Of a stretch of DNA of 7,172 nt, positions 1-6,112 are shown one piece after another; position 1 is the first letter of the stretch, and every line of letters begins with the position of its first letter. The notes under the pieces are model-generated. The model had not been told where the DNA came from and searched no databases. It saw only the letters and a program-made list of their open reading frames with translations. Origin of the DNA: an uncultured Verrucomicrobiota bacterium (GTDB lineage Bacteria; Verrucomicrobiota; Verrucomicrobiae; Opitutales; Opitutaceae); NCBI GenBank assembly GCA_946482165.1, contig CAMLQS010000265.1, positions 1 through 7,172 of the forward strand, read 5' to 3'. A program made the translations under genes and the position numbers.

Positions 1-8
1 TGCGCCAA

Positions 9-58
9 GCATGCCCGGCAAACGCGCTTGTCCATCCGGCCCGCACCCGCAAATTACG
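9..58. repeat. 50-bp dispersed repeat, copy 1
   Basis: The block from GCATGCCCGGCAAA to ATTACG recurs at 2949-2998 in the same orientation, with four substitutions in 50 positions counted by eye. The two copies flank the serC/acyltransferase pair and lie about 2.9 kb apart. The block is followed two bases later by the heptamer TTTAGGC, one mismatch from the attC core GTTRRRY. What the repeat does is unknown; it may be part of a decayed cassette junction or an unrelated intergenic repeat. Confidence 0.8.
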
Positions 59-67
59 GTTTTAGGC

Positions 68-220
68 GCAAACGTCGGGCAGAACCCAGACGGCATAAAA
101 TTGGTCCAAGCATTCACCAAGCTAAATTCCGCAGCCGGCTTGGTGCTCGTGGACTGGCGGGCGCAGATGCCGTGGGTTTCCACAAAAGAGTCGGGACAGA
201 TCGACGTATGGCGTCCGTGA
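68..220 (+). pseudogene. Possible remnant or fragment of a small gene
   Basis: The frame ending at TGA 218-220 is open to the left window edge. Its last ~45 residues look protein-like, with an alternating hydrophobic/charged pattern (AGLVLVDWRAQMPWV, then GQIDVWRP) unlike the arginine-rich shadows around it. The frame runs straight through the dispersed repeat with no ATG inside the protein-like part; TTG at 101 would be a possible start. It could be the 3' end of a gene beginning outside the window or a broken cassette gene behind the junction-like motif at 61-67. I do not recognise the family. Confidence 0.25.
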
Positions 221-453
221 CTCCGAAAAGAATCCTCCTCGGGGCGAGCCCCAAGGCATCACGGAAAGGTGGCTTGCGCCGATCCCAGCGGGCGGCGGCC
301 CCCATGCGCCGCGAGCGGCGAGGCATCGGCGCCGTCCCGAACAAAAAGTATCCATCTATCGCATACTTTTATACGCCCCGGAATTTGAAGACAGCCCCTG
401 GCGAGATAACTCTTGCCGCGCGCATCGCGGGATCCTTTTTCGAGGCCGCACGC

Positions 454-1548
454 ATGCGTTACCGACATAATTTTTCCGCCGGCCCGGGCGCCTTGCCCGA
501 CGGCGTGATGCGGGAGACCCGCGAGGCGCTGGAGGAGGTTCCCGAAGTCGGCTTGTCGCTGCTCGGCATCAGCCATCGTTCGGCGTGGTTTCGCGACGTC
601 GTCGCCGAGGCGGAGGATCATTTTCGCCGGTTGCCGGGCATACCGGACGGCTACCGCATCCTGTTTCTCCAGGGTGGCGGCACGCAGCAGTTCAGCCAGA
701 TACCGATGACGCTGCTGCGCGGCCGGGATCTGACCGCCGAGTATCTAGAAACCGGATACTGGAGCGGAAAGGCCGTCCACGAGGCGCGGCGCGAGGGCGC
801 GGTGCGCGTGCTCTGGTCGGGCCAGTCGGAGCGCTTTCAACGCCTGCCGGCGGATGCCGAGCTGGGCGCCTCGCCCGAGGCGTGTTATCTGCACTACGTC
901 TCCAACGAGACCGTGGAGGGCCTGCAGTTCCACCGCGTGCCGGGGCGCGACGAGGTGACGCGGGTCTGCGACATGTCCTCCGATCTGCTGAGCCGTCCGG
1001 TGGACGTCTCCCGCTTCGGGCTGATCTACGCCCACGCGCAAAAGAATCTCGGGCCGGCCGGCGTGACGGTGGTGATCGTGCGCGACGAGATCGTGCGCGC
1101 CACGCCCGACGGCCTGACCGCGATGCTGGACTACCGGCTGCACGCGGCGGCGCATAGCATCTACAACACGCCGCCGGTCTTCGCCATCTATGTGACCATG
1201 CTGGTCGCGCGGTGGGTGCGTCGGGAGATCGGGGGCCTGGAGCGCATGGCGGAGATCAATGCGGCCAAGGCGGCGCGTCTTTATGCGGTCATCGACGAGA
1301 GCGACGGGGTTTACCGGGGCCGGGCCGCGCGCGACGACCGCTCGTTGATGAACGTCGTGTTCGGCCTGCCGAGCCCCGCGCTCGAGGCCGATTTTGTGCG
1401 CGCCGCCGCCGCCGAGGGCATCTGCGGGCTGGAGGGGCATCGTTCGCTGGGAGGCGGCCTGCGGGCCTCGATCTACAACGCCGTGACCGACGAATCGGCC
1501 GGGGCGCTCGCGGAGTTCATGCGCGAGTTCGCCCGGCGCGCCGGTTGA
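454..1548 (+). CDS. serC: Phosphoserine aminotransferase (SerC)
   Basis: This 364-residue protein has the full length of the class V aminotransferase SerC. It catalyses the PLP-dependent transfer of an amino group from glutamate to 3-phosphohydroxypyruvate, giving phosphoserine, the second step of serine synthesis in the cytosol; many bacteria also use it in the pyridoxal phosphate pathway. Visible family marks in order are the N-terminal NFSAGPGALP (6-15), GISHRS (38-43), LQGGGTQQF (72-80), GYWS (101-104, cofactor stacking), CDMSSD (172-177) and AHAQKNLGPAG (193-203) with the Schiff-base lysine at 197. IYNTPP follows at 236-241, then the substrate-binding GHRSLGGGLRASIYNA (328-343). The start at 454 places NFSAGPG where the family has it; the longer open frame upstream is not supported. 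The next gene begins 9 nt after the stop, suggesting co-transcription. No strong ribosome binding site is visible. All key residues are present, so the enzyme looks functional. Confidence 0.96.
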   Translation: MRYRHNFSAGPGALPDGVMRETREALEEVPEVGLSLLGISHRSAWFRDVVAEAEDHFRRLPGIPDGYRILFLQGGGTQQFSQIPMTLLRGRDLTAEYLETGYWSGKAVHEARREGAVRVLWSGQSERFQRLPADAELGASPEACYLHYVSNETVEGLQFHRVPGRDEVTRVCDMSSDLLSRPVDVSRFGLIYAHAQKNLGPAGVTVVIVRDEIVRATPDGLTAMLDYRLHAAAHSIYNTPPVFAIYVTMLVARWVRREIGGLERMAEINAAKAARLYAVIDESDGVYRGRAARDDRSLMNVVFGLPSPALEADFVRAAAAEGICGLEGHRSLGGGLRASIYNAVTDESAGALAEFMREFARRAG

Positions 1549-1557
1549 CTTTTCCCC

Positions 1558-2739
1558 ATGTCCGCCCCTTCCGCCCCCGAGCGTCGCGTGGTCCGGCTCG
1601 ACGCCTCCGATCCCTTGGTGATCGAGCGCTTCGAGCGGGCTTTTTATCAGGGCTTTGCGCATCTGACGCACAACCGGCTGATCCGCAGTCTCTGGATCTG
1701 GGACACGGAGCAGGGCCGGCTGCGCACGCGCATACCCTACGCGGACCAGGCTCTGTGGGGACGCTTCACCGGCGAGCGCTTCGACGGCGGAGTGTCGGTG
1801 AATCTGCGTCCGGCCGTGCTGCAAAGCGCCGCCTTCGGTTTTGCCGTCCCGCCGGAATTGGAGCCTGCGGCGGCGGAGGGCCGGGTGTGCGAGTTCATGG
1901 CCTGCTTCGTGATCGAGGACAATTCCCTGTCCGGGGCCTTCGCGCTCTGGAACGGGCTCTTCGAGGCTTTGCGCGACGCGGGTTTCACCCATGCGCTCGC
2001 CACCACCGCGCCCAAGATCCTGCCGCTTTACCGACGGATTGGCGGCATCGTGATCGCGGAGGCGAGCATCGAGGGCGAGGTCCGCTATTTTCTGCGTTTC
2101 GACCTGGCGCACACCACCCGATGGATGGCGCGCGTGGCCCCCGTCGGGGCGGCGGCGGAGCTGTCGCGGCCCAGATATCTGGTCATGCCTCCGCCCGCCC
2201 CCGAACAAGCGCTGGGGCTCGTGGACCAGGAGCTCGGGCTCCTCCTCGGTCGTCTGGTGGTGGCGATGGGTATCGCCCGTGGCGACGGTGACGAAGGTTT
2301 CGATCTGGAACTGCGGCGCAGGGCCTCGTCGGCGGTGCGGCAGGCCGTCCAGAAATACCTCGCGCATATCCTGGGCGCCGAGCTGCCGCCGGAATGGCGG
2401 GCGAGTTTCGCGCAACGCGAGAAGCGGCTGCTCTCGATGGACGCGTTGGAGGAGGCGGCGTTCGGCTTTGCCGGCATCGCGCGGACCCTTTCGCTCCCGG
2501 CGGTAGGCACTTTGGTCGAGTCGCTCGATCTCCTGCTGCTCACCGCACTGCGCGCGTGGGACGGGGACGAGGCCGAGCGCGAACTGCTGCGCGATCTGAC
2601 GCGCGAGGATAGGTCGGCGGCGCTGGAAAAACTCCGCCTCGGGCCTTCCGGGCCGGAGTCCGAGGACGGCCGGGCGGCGTTCCGGACGCTCGCCGAGTGT
2701 TTCTCCCGGGCGGTGCGGATGCTGCACCGTTTGTTCTGA
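1558..2739 (+). CDS. Putative GNAT/FeeM-like N-acyltransferase with helical C-terminal domain
   Basis: This 393-residue soluble protein has no signal peptide or membrane segment. Residues about 10-185 have the pattern of a GNAT-fold acyltransferase of the FeeM/LuxI-like kind: a charged N-terminus, a central strand CEFMACFVIE (111-120), a helix with FALWNGLFEALRDAGF (128-143), and LYRRIGG (157-163), typical of the end of the acetyl- or acyl-binding core. Such proteins acylate amino acids or amines, but no substrate can be read here. Residues about 210-393 are predicted helical and charged, with SMDALEEAAFGFAGIART around 294-311, loosely like a PhoU-type helical bundle. It starts 9 nt after serC, so a shared transcript is likely. 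The link to serine metabolism is positional only. The ATG lacks an obvious Shine-Dalgarno site but fits the codon pattern and the end of serC. It could also be a family-specific regulator with a degenerate GNAT fold. Confidence 0.6.
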   Translation: MSAPSAPERRVVRLDASDPLVIERFERAFYQGFAHLTHNRLIRSLWIWDTEQGRLRTRIPYADQALWGRFTGERFDGGVSVNLRPAVLQSAAFGFAVPPELEPAAAEGRVCEFMACFVIEDNSLSGAFALWNGLFEALRDAGFTHALATTAPKILPLYRRIGGIVIAEASIEGEVRYFLRFDLAHTTRWMARVAPVGAAAELSRPRYLVMPPPAPEQALGLVDQELGLLLGRLVVAMGIARGDGDEGFDLELRRRASSAVRQAVQKYLAHILGAELPPEWRASFAQREKRLLSMDALEEAAFGFAGIARTLSLPAVGTLVESLDLLLLTALRAWDGDEAERELLRDLTREDRSAALEKLRLGPSGPESEDGRAAFRTLAECFSRAVRMLHRLF

Positions 2740-2795
2740 CGCCGGCCCGCGCCACGCATGGTAAACCACGGGTCGGCCCCACGGGATCGGTGCGT

Positions 2796-2900
2796 TGTTT
2801 GTTGATTTCGGTCCGGAGTCGGGGCGGGGCAAAGTTCCTGAGGCTGGCGCCCGTGCTCCGAGCTTCATTTGGCCATCATTTGGCCATCCATCAACAAACA
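2796..2900. repeat. 11-bp inverted repeat enclosing a tandem 11-bp repeat
   Basis: TGTTTGTTGAT at 2796-2806 is perfectly complementary to ATCAACAAACA at 2890-2900. Inside the right part are two adjacent identical units CATTTGGCCAT (2866-2876 and 2877-2887), each containing the palindrome TGGCCA. The arms are separated by 83 nt, too far for a simple rho-independent terminator. It may be an end-marked remnant of a small element, an exclusion-type palindrome or a cassette-like structure; no gene lies inside. Confidence 0.55.
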
Positions 2901-2948
2901 CCCCCTCGCCCCCTTCCGCCTTTCGTCGAAGAACGGGCCAATGCACAC

Positions 2949-2998
2949 GCATGCCCGGCAAATGCGCTTGTCCATCCGACCCGCCCCCGCAGATTACG
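2949..2998. repeat. 50-bp dispersed repeat, copy 2
   Basis: This is the second copy of the block at 9-58, same orientation, 46 of 50 positions identical by eye. It lies about 120 nt before the first gene of the array. Both copies can be read in the same frame without a stop, but that short peptide is not expected to be expressed. The pair directly flanks the serC unit. Confidence 0.8.
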
Positions 2999-3070
2999 CG
3001 GAAATAAGCGAAGCAGGCCCCCTCCCCGCAAAAAAAGTCCCTTTTTCTACATCTAATCCGGCATCCTTCG

Positions 3071-3108
3071 GCCTGAACCAACCTCTTTCCGACCACACAA
3101 TGGTAGGC
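3071..3108 (+). repeat. attC-like cassette junction 1 (left edge of array)
   Basis: GCCTGAACCA (3071-3080) can pair with TGGTAGGC (3101-3108), leaving two bases bulged. The right heptamer GGTAGGC differs from the attC core GTTRRRY at one position. The next gene starts 8 nt after TAGGC, as is usual for integron cassettes. At 38 nt it is shorter than known attC sites (about 57 nt and up), so it may be a truncated or degenerate site. Confidence 0.35.
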
Positions 3109-3116
3109 AGAAAGAT

Positions 3117-3560
3117 ATGACAAACCGCCCGCCAATCGGATTTCGAGTCGCCTTCACCGCCATCGGCGGGATATTCATAGGCGTCGGTTTCATATTCGGG
3201 GCCTGGCCTCTTCTTCCGTTCGGCGCCCTCGGACTAATCGGCGGCGGACTTGAATCGCGTATCCATGCGGATAAGGCCAATCGAAGCCTGACGATCAGAA
3301 ATTTATCATGGGGATTTCCGGTTTACATCAGAACATTAAAAGTTCCCGCAAACTCATGCATAATTGGAATCATGCATCCAGCCGGAAGCCAAGGGGGCGA
3401 TGGAATATCCTTATGCGATAGCGCCTCATTGTATTTACAGGCTCCACCGCGACAGAGGACCATGTTGGCGGCCGACGCAAATGCTGCCGCGCTTATTTCG
3501 TCAGGACGAGCATTAGCCACCGTTCTAAATATAGATTTCGAATATGAAACAGGAGCCTAG
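3117..3560 (+). CDS. Two-helix membrane protein with cytoplasmic PH-like domain, unknown function
   Basis: This 147-residue protein has two hydrophobic segments near its N-terminus (about 10-28 and 31-45), rich in glycine and aromatics. A soluble region of ~100 residues follows, which starts ESRIHADKANRSLTIRNL and has alternating strand-like segments. That layout, a helical hairpin followed by a small beta-rich domain beginning with a 'D..n.tL.i..' strand, is seen in bacterial PH-like and related membrane proteins, but I cannot assign a family. The gene at 4296 has the same architecture. Its stop TAG (3558-3560) lies inside GCCTAGC, the left core of the next palindromic junction, a classic trait of integron cassettes. 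The ATG follows AGAAAG, a weak ribosome binding site. Codon use is far less GC-biased than in serC. Confidence 0.75.
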   Translation: MTNRPPIGFRVAFTAIGGIFIGVGFIFGAWPLLPFGALGLIGGGLESRIHADKANRSLTIRNLSWGFPVYIRTLKVPANSCIIGIMHPAGSQGGDGISLCDSASLYLQAPPRQRTMLAADANAAALISSGRALATVLNIDFEYETGA

Positions 3561-3661
3561 CGAAGCATTGGAGTGAAGCCGTTGCCTGGCGCAATCAGTG
3601 CCGTTTCCGTGCCGCGCATGGACACTGATCGCGCCCGCTCAGCTTGAGCGTTGCTCTAGGC
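3555..3661 (+). repeat. attC-like palindromic site 2
   Basis: This 107-nt element begins with GCCTAGC and ends with TCTAGGC, whose GCCTAG and CTAGGC are complementary. In the centre, GGCGCAATCAGTG (3588-3600) pairs with CACTGATCGCGCC (3623-3635): 13 bp with one mismatch. Beyond it TGCC and GGACA continue the stem with an unpaired base. Paired outer cores, unpaired spacers, a central hairpin and an extrahelical base are the features of integron attC sites, and the length is in their normal range. The right core matches GTTRRRY at only five of seven positions, so recombination competence is uncertain. Confidence 0.5.
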
Positions 3662-3729
3662 AAAAAACCGTGACTAAGTGACCACTTGCCGCCCAGTTTG
3701 ATACGATATCAGCCAAGCCGCCCATAACA

Positions 3730-4242
3730 ATGAGGACGCCAAAGGATTTGCACCGGTTCAAAGCCATCTTCTTTGGCCTATCGTCGGTCATCTTGTTTTT
3801 CGCGCTCTATTTTTCCAAGGTGAAGAGCCCCGCGGGTCTGTCGCCATTTCAGATGGCCCTCTTGGCCTCAGGTTTCCTGGCTGCTCTTTCGATTTATCAC
3901 CTCATTGCCTGTCGGCTCACATCGCCCGACACGCGTTTCTACGATATCTCACGCCAACCTCCAGAAGAGCAAATTACTGTCTGCAGACGCATCATATGGA
4001 CAATGATCATCGTTTGCCCGCTCCTAGCGTATTATGAACACAAAGAAATCACCGACTTTGAAACCGGTCTGGCTACTCGTTACCGGAGCTCGCCGCCCGT
4101 GGTCTATGTCTACAAAAACGTGGGCAAGCAGGCGGCGGTGGCATTCTGGCCACTTTTCGGCGTCGTGGTCTGCACCGCGGCCTATTTCAGGATAAAGAAG
4201 GCAGAGCTGGTGATTCGCGAGTGCGACGATTCCGATCAATAG
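3730..4242 (+). CDS. Four-helix integral membrane protein, unknown function
   Basis: This 170-residue protein has four hydrophobic segments: about 11-29, 40-61, 88-102 and 133-153. A loop of about 30 residues between helices three and four is charged and aromatic (YEHKEITDFETG, then SSPPVVYVYKN), and the C-terminus is acidic (ECDDSDQ). No family is recognised and no catalytic motif stands out. It starts 68 nt after the preceding junction core, further than its neighbours. There is no Shine-Dalgarno site before the ATG and no in-frame alternative upstream, so weak or leaderless translation is possible. The stop lies 6 nt before the left core of the next junction. Confidence 0.7.
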   Translation: MRTPKDLHRFKAIFFGLSSVILFFALYFSKVKSPAGLSPFQMALLASGFLAALSIYHLIACRLTSPDTRFYDISRQPPEEQITVCRRIIWTMIIVCPLLAYYEHKEITDFETGLATRYRSSPPVVYVYKNVGKQAAVAFWPLFGVVVCTAAYFRIKKAELVIRECDDSDQ

Positions 4243-4248
4243 TCCGAC

Positions 4249-4290
4249 GCCGAACCCAAAGGACCGCCTCAAGGAGGCATAACGTTAGGC
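4249..4290 (+). repeat. attC-like site 3 with consensus right core
   Basis: GCCGAAC (4249-4255) pairs with GTTAGGC (4284-4290) at six of seven positions. The right heptamer is a perfect match to the attC core GTTRRRY, and the left differs from RYYYAAC at one position. Between them GCCTC and GAGGC (4266-4270, 4274-4278) form a 5-bp stem with a 3-nt loop. The 42-nt length is below the usual attC range, so this may be a shortened site. It sits 6 nt after one stop codon and 5 nt before the next start. Confidence 0.5.
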
Positions 4291-4295
4291 AGAAT

Positions 4296-4751
4296 ATGAA
4301 ATTCAGGCGTCAAAGCAGCATGCGCATGTGGGTCATTGGACCCGCAATCTACATTTCTGGACTCGTCGTTGGGATTGGCACCGATGCGCCCTCGCTGCTT
4401 CTGGCGACGCCCCTGCTGCTTCTTCCAGTTTCCTTAATCACAGCAGAATGGGTAATTCGCCCTTCCGACAAGCTGATAGTAAAGCGAGTTACGCTCGCAT
4501 TCTGCGCGACTCTTTTTCAAAGGAAATACAGAATCACGGACGATCATCAGCTCTTCTTGAGCATTACCCCAAAGGGAACAAAAACCCAAGATGGGAATTT
4601 TATTTCCGATTATGCCGAGTTGGAACTTAAAAGTGCAAATGATACCTTGCACCTTACGGAGGGCACTGATGTCGAACGCGTAACTTCGATTGCAAATTCC
4701 ATCTCCAAGGCCCTATCGATTCGAGTCACCAAGAATAAAAACCAAGCCTAA
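4296..4751 (+). CDS. Two-helix membrane protein with beta-rich domain, similar in layout to the 3117 gene
   Basis: This 151-residue protein has a basic N-terminus (MKFRRQ), two hydrophobic segments (about 11-28 and 32-50) and a soluble C-terminal domain starting RPSDKLIVKRVTLAF. The helical hairpin followed by a strand-rich domain mirrors the product of the gene at 3117: RPSDKLIVKRVTLAF lines up with HADKANRSLTIRNLSW, and both end in a helix with conserved alanine/isoleucine spacing. Distant homology is possible but unproven; a membrane-anchored PH-like or similar domain is my best description. The start at 4296 was chosen because it lies 5 nt after the core GTTAGGC, whereas the longer open frame to 4221 would overlap the previous gene. 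The stop TAA is inside GCCTAAT, the left core of the next junction. Confidence 0.75.
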   Translation: MKFRRQSSMRMWVIGPAIYISGLVVGIGTDAPSLLLATPLLLLPVSLITAEWVIRPSDKLIVKRVTLAFCATLFQRKYRITDDHQLFLSITPKGTKTQDGNFISDYAELELKSANDTLHLTEGTDVERVTSIANSISKALSIRVTKNKNQA

Positions 4752-4798
4752 TCGCCCCCTCTTCCGCCTCCGCCTATCAGCAACTATAATATCCAGGA
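4746..4798 (+). repeat. attC-like junction 4
   Basis: The left core GCCTAAT (4746-4752) contains the stop codon of the upstream gene and is one base from RYYYAAC. The right part, 4755-4798, aligns by eye with 5334-5380 and 6392-6434, ending CTATAATATCCAGG where the others have CTATAGTGCCTAGG. The right core is therefore degenerate here and merges into a strong AGGAGG ribosome binding site. Confidence 0.4.
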
Positions 4799-4800
4799 GG
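4795..4800 (+). promoter_or_regulatory. Strong ribosome binding site for the 4809 gene
   Basis: AGGAGG is a full Shine-Dalgarno match placed 8 nt before the ATG at 4809. It is the only clearly strong site in the array and fixes that start. The equivalent bases at the other junctions read TAGGCGG or TAGGTAA. Confidence 0.75.
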
Positions 4801-4808
4801 AACAACGA

Positions 4809-5282
4809 ATGAACCCATCTCTTTATCTATTTCCATTTGGCTGCGCAGTGCTCGGCTTCGGATGCGCATCTTCACCGAAACGTTCCCTCGCGACGCCTGC
4901 CGTAGCCGAAACGCATAACGCCCACACTTTCGTCTATCGATTCGAAGACGGCATCGCCGTCCGGATGGATTCAGTTGAGAAGGAGTCGTCAGGGCTGAAT
5001 CACGTCACTATCGTGGGGGCGGTTGAGAGAGCCGGCGCCTACTATTTCGTCCGCAAGTTGAAGATTGAGTCGCTTATTGAGGCCGCAAAGCCCATAAAGA
5101 CAGACATAGGATGCGGCTCAGCATACTTGACACACGTCAAGATCGCGTCTTCCAGGCGATTTGAGAACCGCGACTCCTTTGGCATAAATTATCTGAAGTA
5201 TCTGGCAGCGGAAGGAAAGGCTGATCGAGCTCCGATAGAGCTAGAAGGGGGCGAGGTCATCTACATCCCTGAACAGTTATAA
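4809..5282 (+). CDS. Exported SLBB-like domain protein, possible lipoprotein
   Basis: This 157-residue protein has an N-terminal hydrophobic stretch (residues 4-20) ending GFGCASS. It fits a signal peptide, possibly of the lipoprotein type with Cys19, although the residues before the cysteine are not a canonical lipobox. Residues about 64-157 follow the pattern of an SLBB (ligand-binding beta-grasp) domain: VTIVGAVERAGAYYF (66-80), a helix IESLIEAAKP (86-95), a strand VKIASSRR (110-117) and the closing ELEGGEVIYIPE (144-155), equivalent to the 'GDvI.VPe' ending. SLBB domains occur in polysaccharide export proteins of the Wza type and bind polymers at the cell envelope. Here the export (Poly_export) domain is absent, so this would be a lone periplasmic or outer-membrane-linked module. 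A strong ribosome binding site supports the start. No export genes are nearby. Confidence 0.75.
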   Translation: MNPSLYLFPFGCAVLGFGCASSPKRSLATPAVAETHNAHTFVYRFEDGIAVRMDSVEKESSGLNHVTIVGAVERAGAYYFVRKLKIESLIEAAKPIKTDIGCGSAYLTHVKIASSRRFENRDSFGINYLKYLAAEGKADRAPIELEGGEVIYIPEQL

Positions 5283-5300
5283 CCCGAAAAACGCAGCCGA

Positions 5301-5381
5301 GCCTACTGAGTCACTTCATATCCGGGCCGCGCCCCTCCTTTTCTCCCTCTCCGCCCATCCGCAGGGCTATAGTGCCTAGGC
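5301..5381 (+). repeat. attC-like junction 5
   Basis: GCCTACT (5301-5307), 18 nt after the previous stop, and CCTAGGC (5375-5381) are the presumed left and right cores; GCCTA pairs with TAGGC. The right 47 nt (5334-5380) are homologous to 6392-6434 and more weakly to 4755-4798. Each core fits the attC consensus at about five of seven positions. The next gene starts 15 nt later. Confidence 0.45.
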
Positions 5382-5396
5382 GGAAAATCCGAAGCG

Positions 5397-6020
5397 ATGG
5401 CCCTCATTGCCAATCAAGCTAAGTTTGCCTATCCGGCCCCGCGGCCGCAGCTTATCGCCAAAACGATAACGGATATCTGCGGACTCAAAGTGGCATACGT
5501 GGAGTCCGAGCACGGACTCGATCTGCATGAGTTTTCAGGCAGCCTTAGTTTTGACTTGTGCCCCAACGAGAAGGTGGAAATCCGAGCCTACAAACAAGGC
5601 GCAGTGGAAAAATTCCACCGCGACCTCAACTTGCCTGAACTCGCCGAGACGATAAAGCCAAGTGGCTACTATGATAAGGATGGATTTCAAAGTATTTACA
5701 TCGAGACACAGTGGGGCCATGAGCCAACCCTGCTCACTATGACGCAGGCGGCGCTCCAGCGGCTCGGCGGAGAATTTCAAGACGGCCTTGAAATTGATGC
5801 GAGCGCCTTGCGTCCGGTCGCTGAATCGGAAATGCGAGAGCGACTTGATGCAAATGCCGCACTGCACAAGAAGCGAAAACCGATATACATCCTTGGATGC
5901 GTATTTATCGCGGCCACGTTACCGTTTCATCTTGTTTATGCTCTTGTGCGCACCCCGTTCAGCTTGTTTCGCCTCTACCGAAAGCATCCGGCGTTGTTCA
6001 AGCAATCGAACCGAAAGTGA
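5397..6020 (+). CDS. Protein of unknown function with a C-terminal membrane anchor
   Basis: This 207-residue protein has a soluble, mixed N-terminal domain (about 1-150) followed by HKKRKP and one hydrophobic segment (about 163-184), ending in a basic tail (RLYRKHPALFKQSNRK). The positive residues on both sides of the helix make topology unclear; a tail-anchored protein with most of its mass in the cytosol is plausible. The N-terminal domain includes GLDLHEFSGSLSFDLCPNEKVEIRAY (about 40-65), strand-rich, but no known motif. It lies 15 nt after the junction core and has no strong ribosome binding site. The stop TGA lies directly before GAGCCAAACT, a degenerate left core for the next, interrupted junction. 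Confidence 0.72.
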   Translation: MALIANQAKFAYPAPRPQLIAKTITDICGLKVAYVESEHGLDLHEFSGSLSFDLCPNEKVEIRAYKQGAVEKFHRDLNLPELAETIKPSGYYDKDGFQSIYIETQWGHEPTLLTMTQAALQRLGGEFQDGLEIDASALRPVAESEMRERLDANAALHKKRKPIYILGCVFIAATLPFHLVYALVRTPFSLFRLYRKHPALFKQSNRK

Positions 6021-6112
6021 GCCAAACTCGAACGTTTTGATGCCACAAGGCCGATAACACGACTCCTGACCAACAAACCCACCGCACGAAGGCCGCCGCA
6101 TCTCTTCCGTGT

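Larger units (their letters stand above)
1..453. other. Upstream region of serC with no convincing complete gene
   Basis: This stretch contains a 50-bp dispersed repeat (9-58), a TTTAGGC heptamer (61-67) that resembles the cassette junctions further right, and an open frame ending at a TGA at 218-220. It also holds a perfect 8-bp inverted repeat, AAAAGTAT (344-351) with ATACTTTT (363-370). The inverted repeat sits about 85 nt before the serC start, in an A/T-rich patch where a promoter or operator could lie, but I cannot identify clear -35 and -10 boxes. The serC reading frame is open upstream of 454 back to position 28. That upstream part translates to arginine-rich sequence unlike any SerC N-terminus, so I treat it as non-coding. 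Confidence 0.5.
2740..3116. other. Non-coding boundary between serC unit and small-gene array
   Basis: No credible gene is seen here; long frames on the minus strand are arginine- and proline-rich shadows of the GC-rich genes. The region holds an 11-bp perfect inverted repeat, TGTTTGTTGAT (2796-2806) with ATCAACAAACA (2890-2900). It also has two tandem copies of CATTTGGCCAT (2866-2887), the second copy of the 50-bp repeat (2949-2998), and a weak A/T hairpin AAAAAG/CTTTTT (3032-3046). The last 46 bases form a junction-like element before the next gene. Base composition drops from very GC-rich to near-balanced after this stretch, marking the change from core to accessory DNA. Confidence 0.6.

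Noticed and set aside
28..453. An N-terminal extension of SerC
   Set aside because: The extension is unlike the family, which begins right at the NFSAGPG segment a few residues after the 454 start.
1212..2291. A 359-codon plus-strand frame overlapping serC and the next gene
   Set aside because: It is Arg/Gly/Ala-rich, spans the junction of two real genes in another frame, and shows no family motif.
2949..2998. The 50-bp repeat as another IS110 leader, because its minus strand shares GACAAGCGCAT with the IS110 relic
   Set aside because: The shared piece is only 11 bases, no transposase start follows, and the hairpins are absent.
3030..3046. A/T hairpin AAAAAG/CTTTTT as a terminator
   Set aside because: The stem is only six mostly A-T pairs with no GC-rich base and is too weak to call.
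745..3135. A 796-codon minus-strand open frame
   Set aside because: It lies antisense to serC and its neighbour, has a composition dominated by Arg, Gly, Pro and Gln, runs through non-coding repeats, and contains no recognisable domain; it is a by-product of high G+C third positions.
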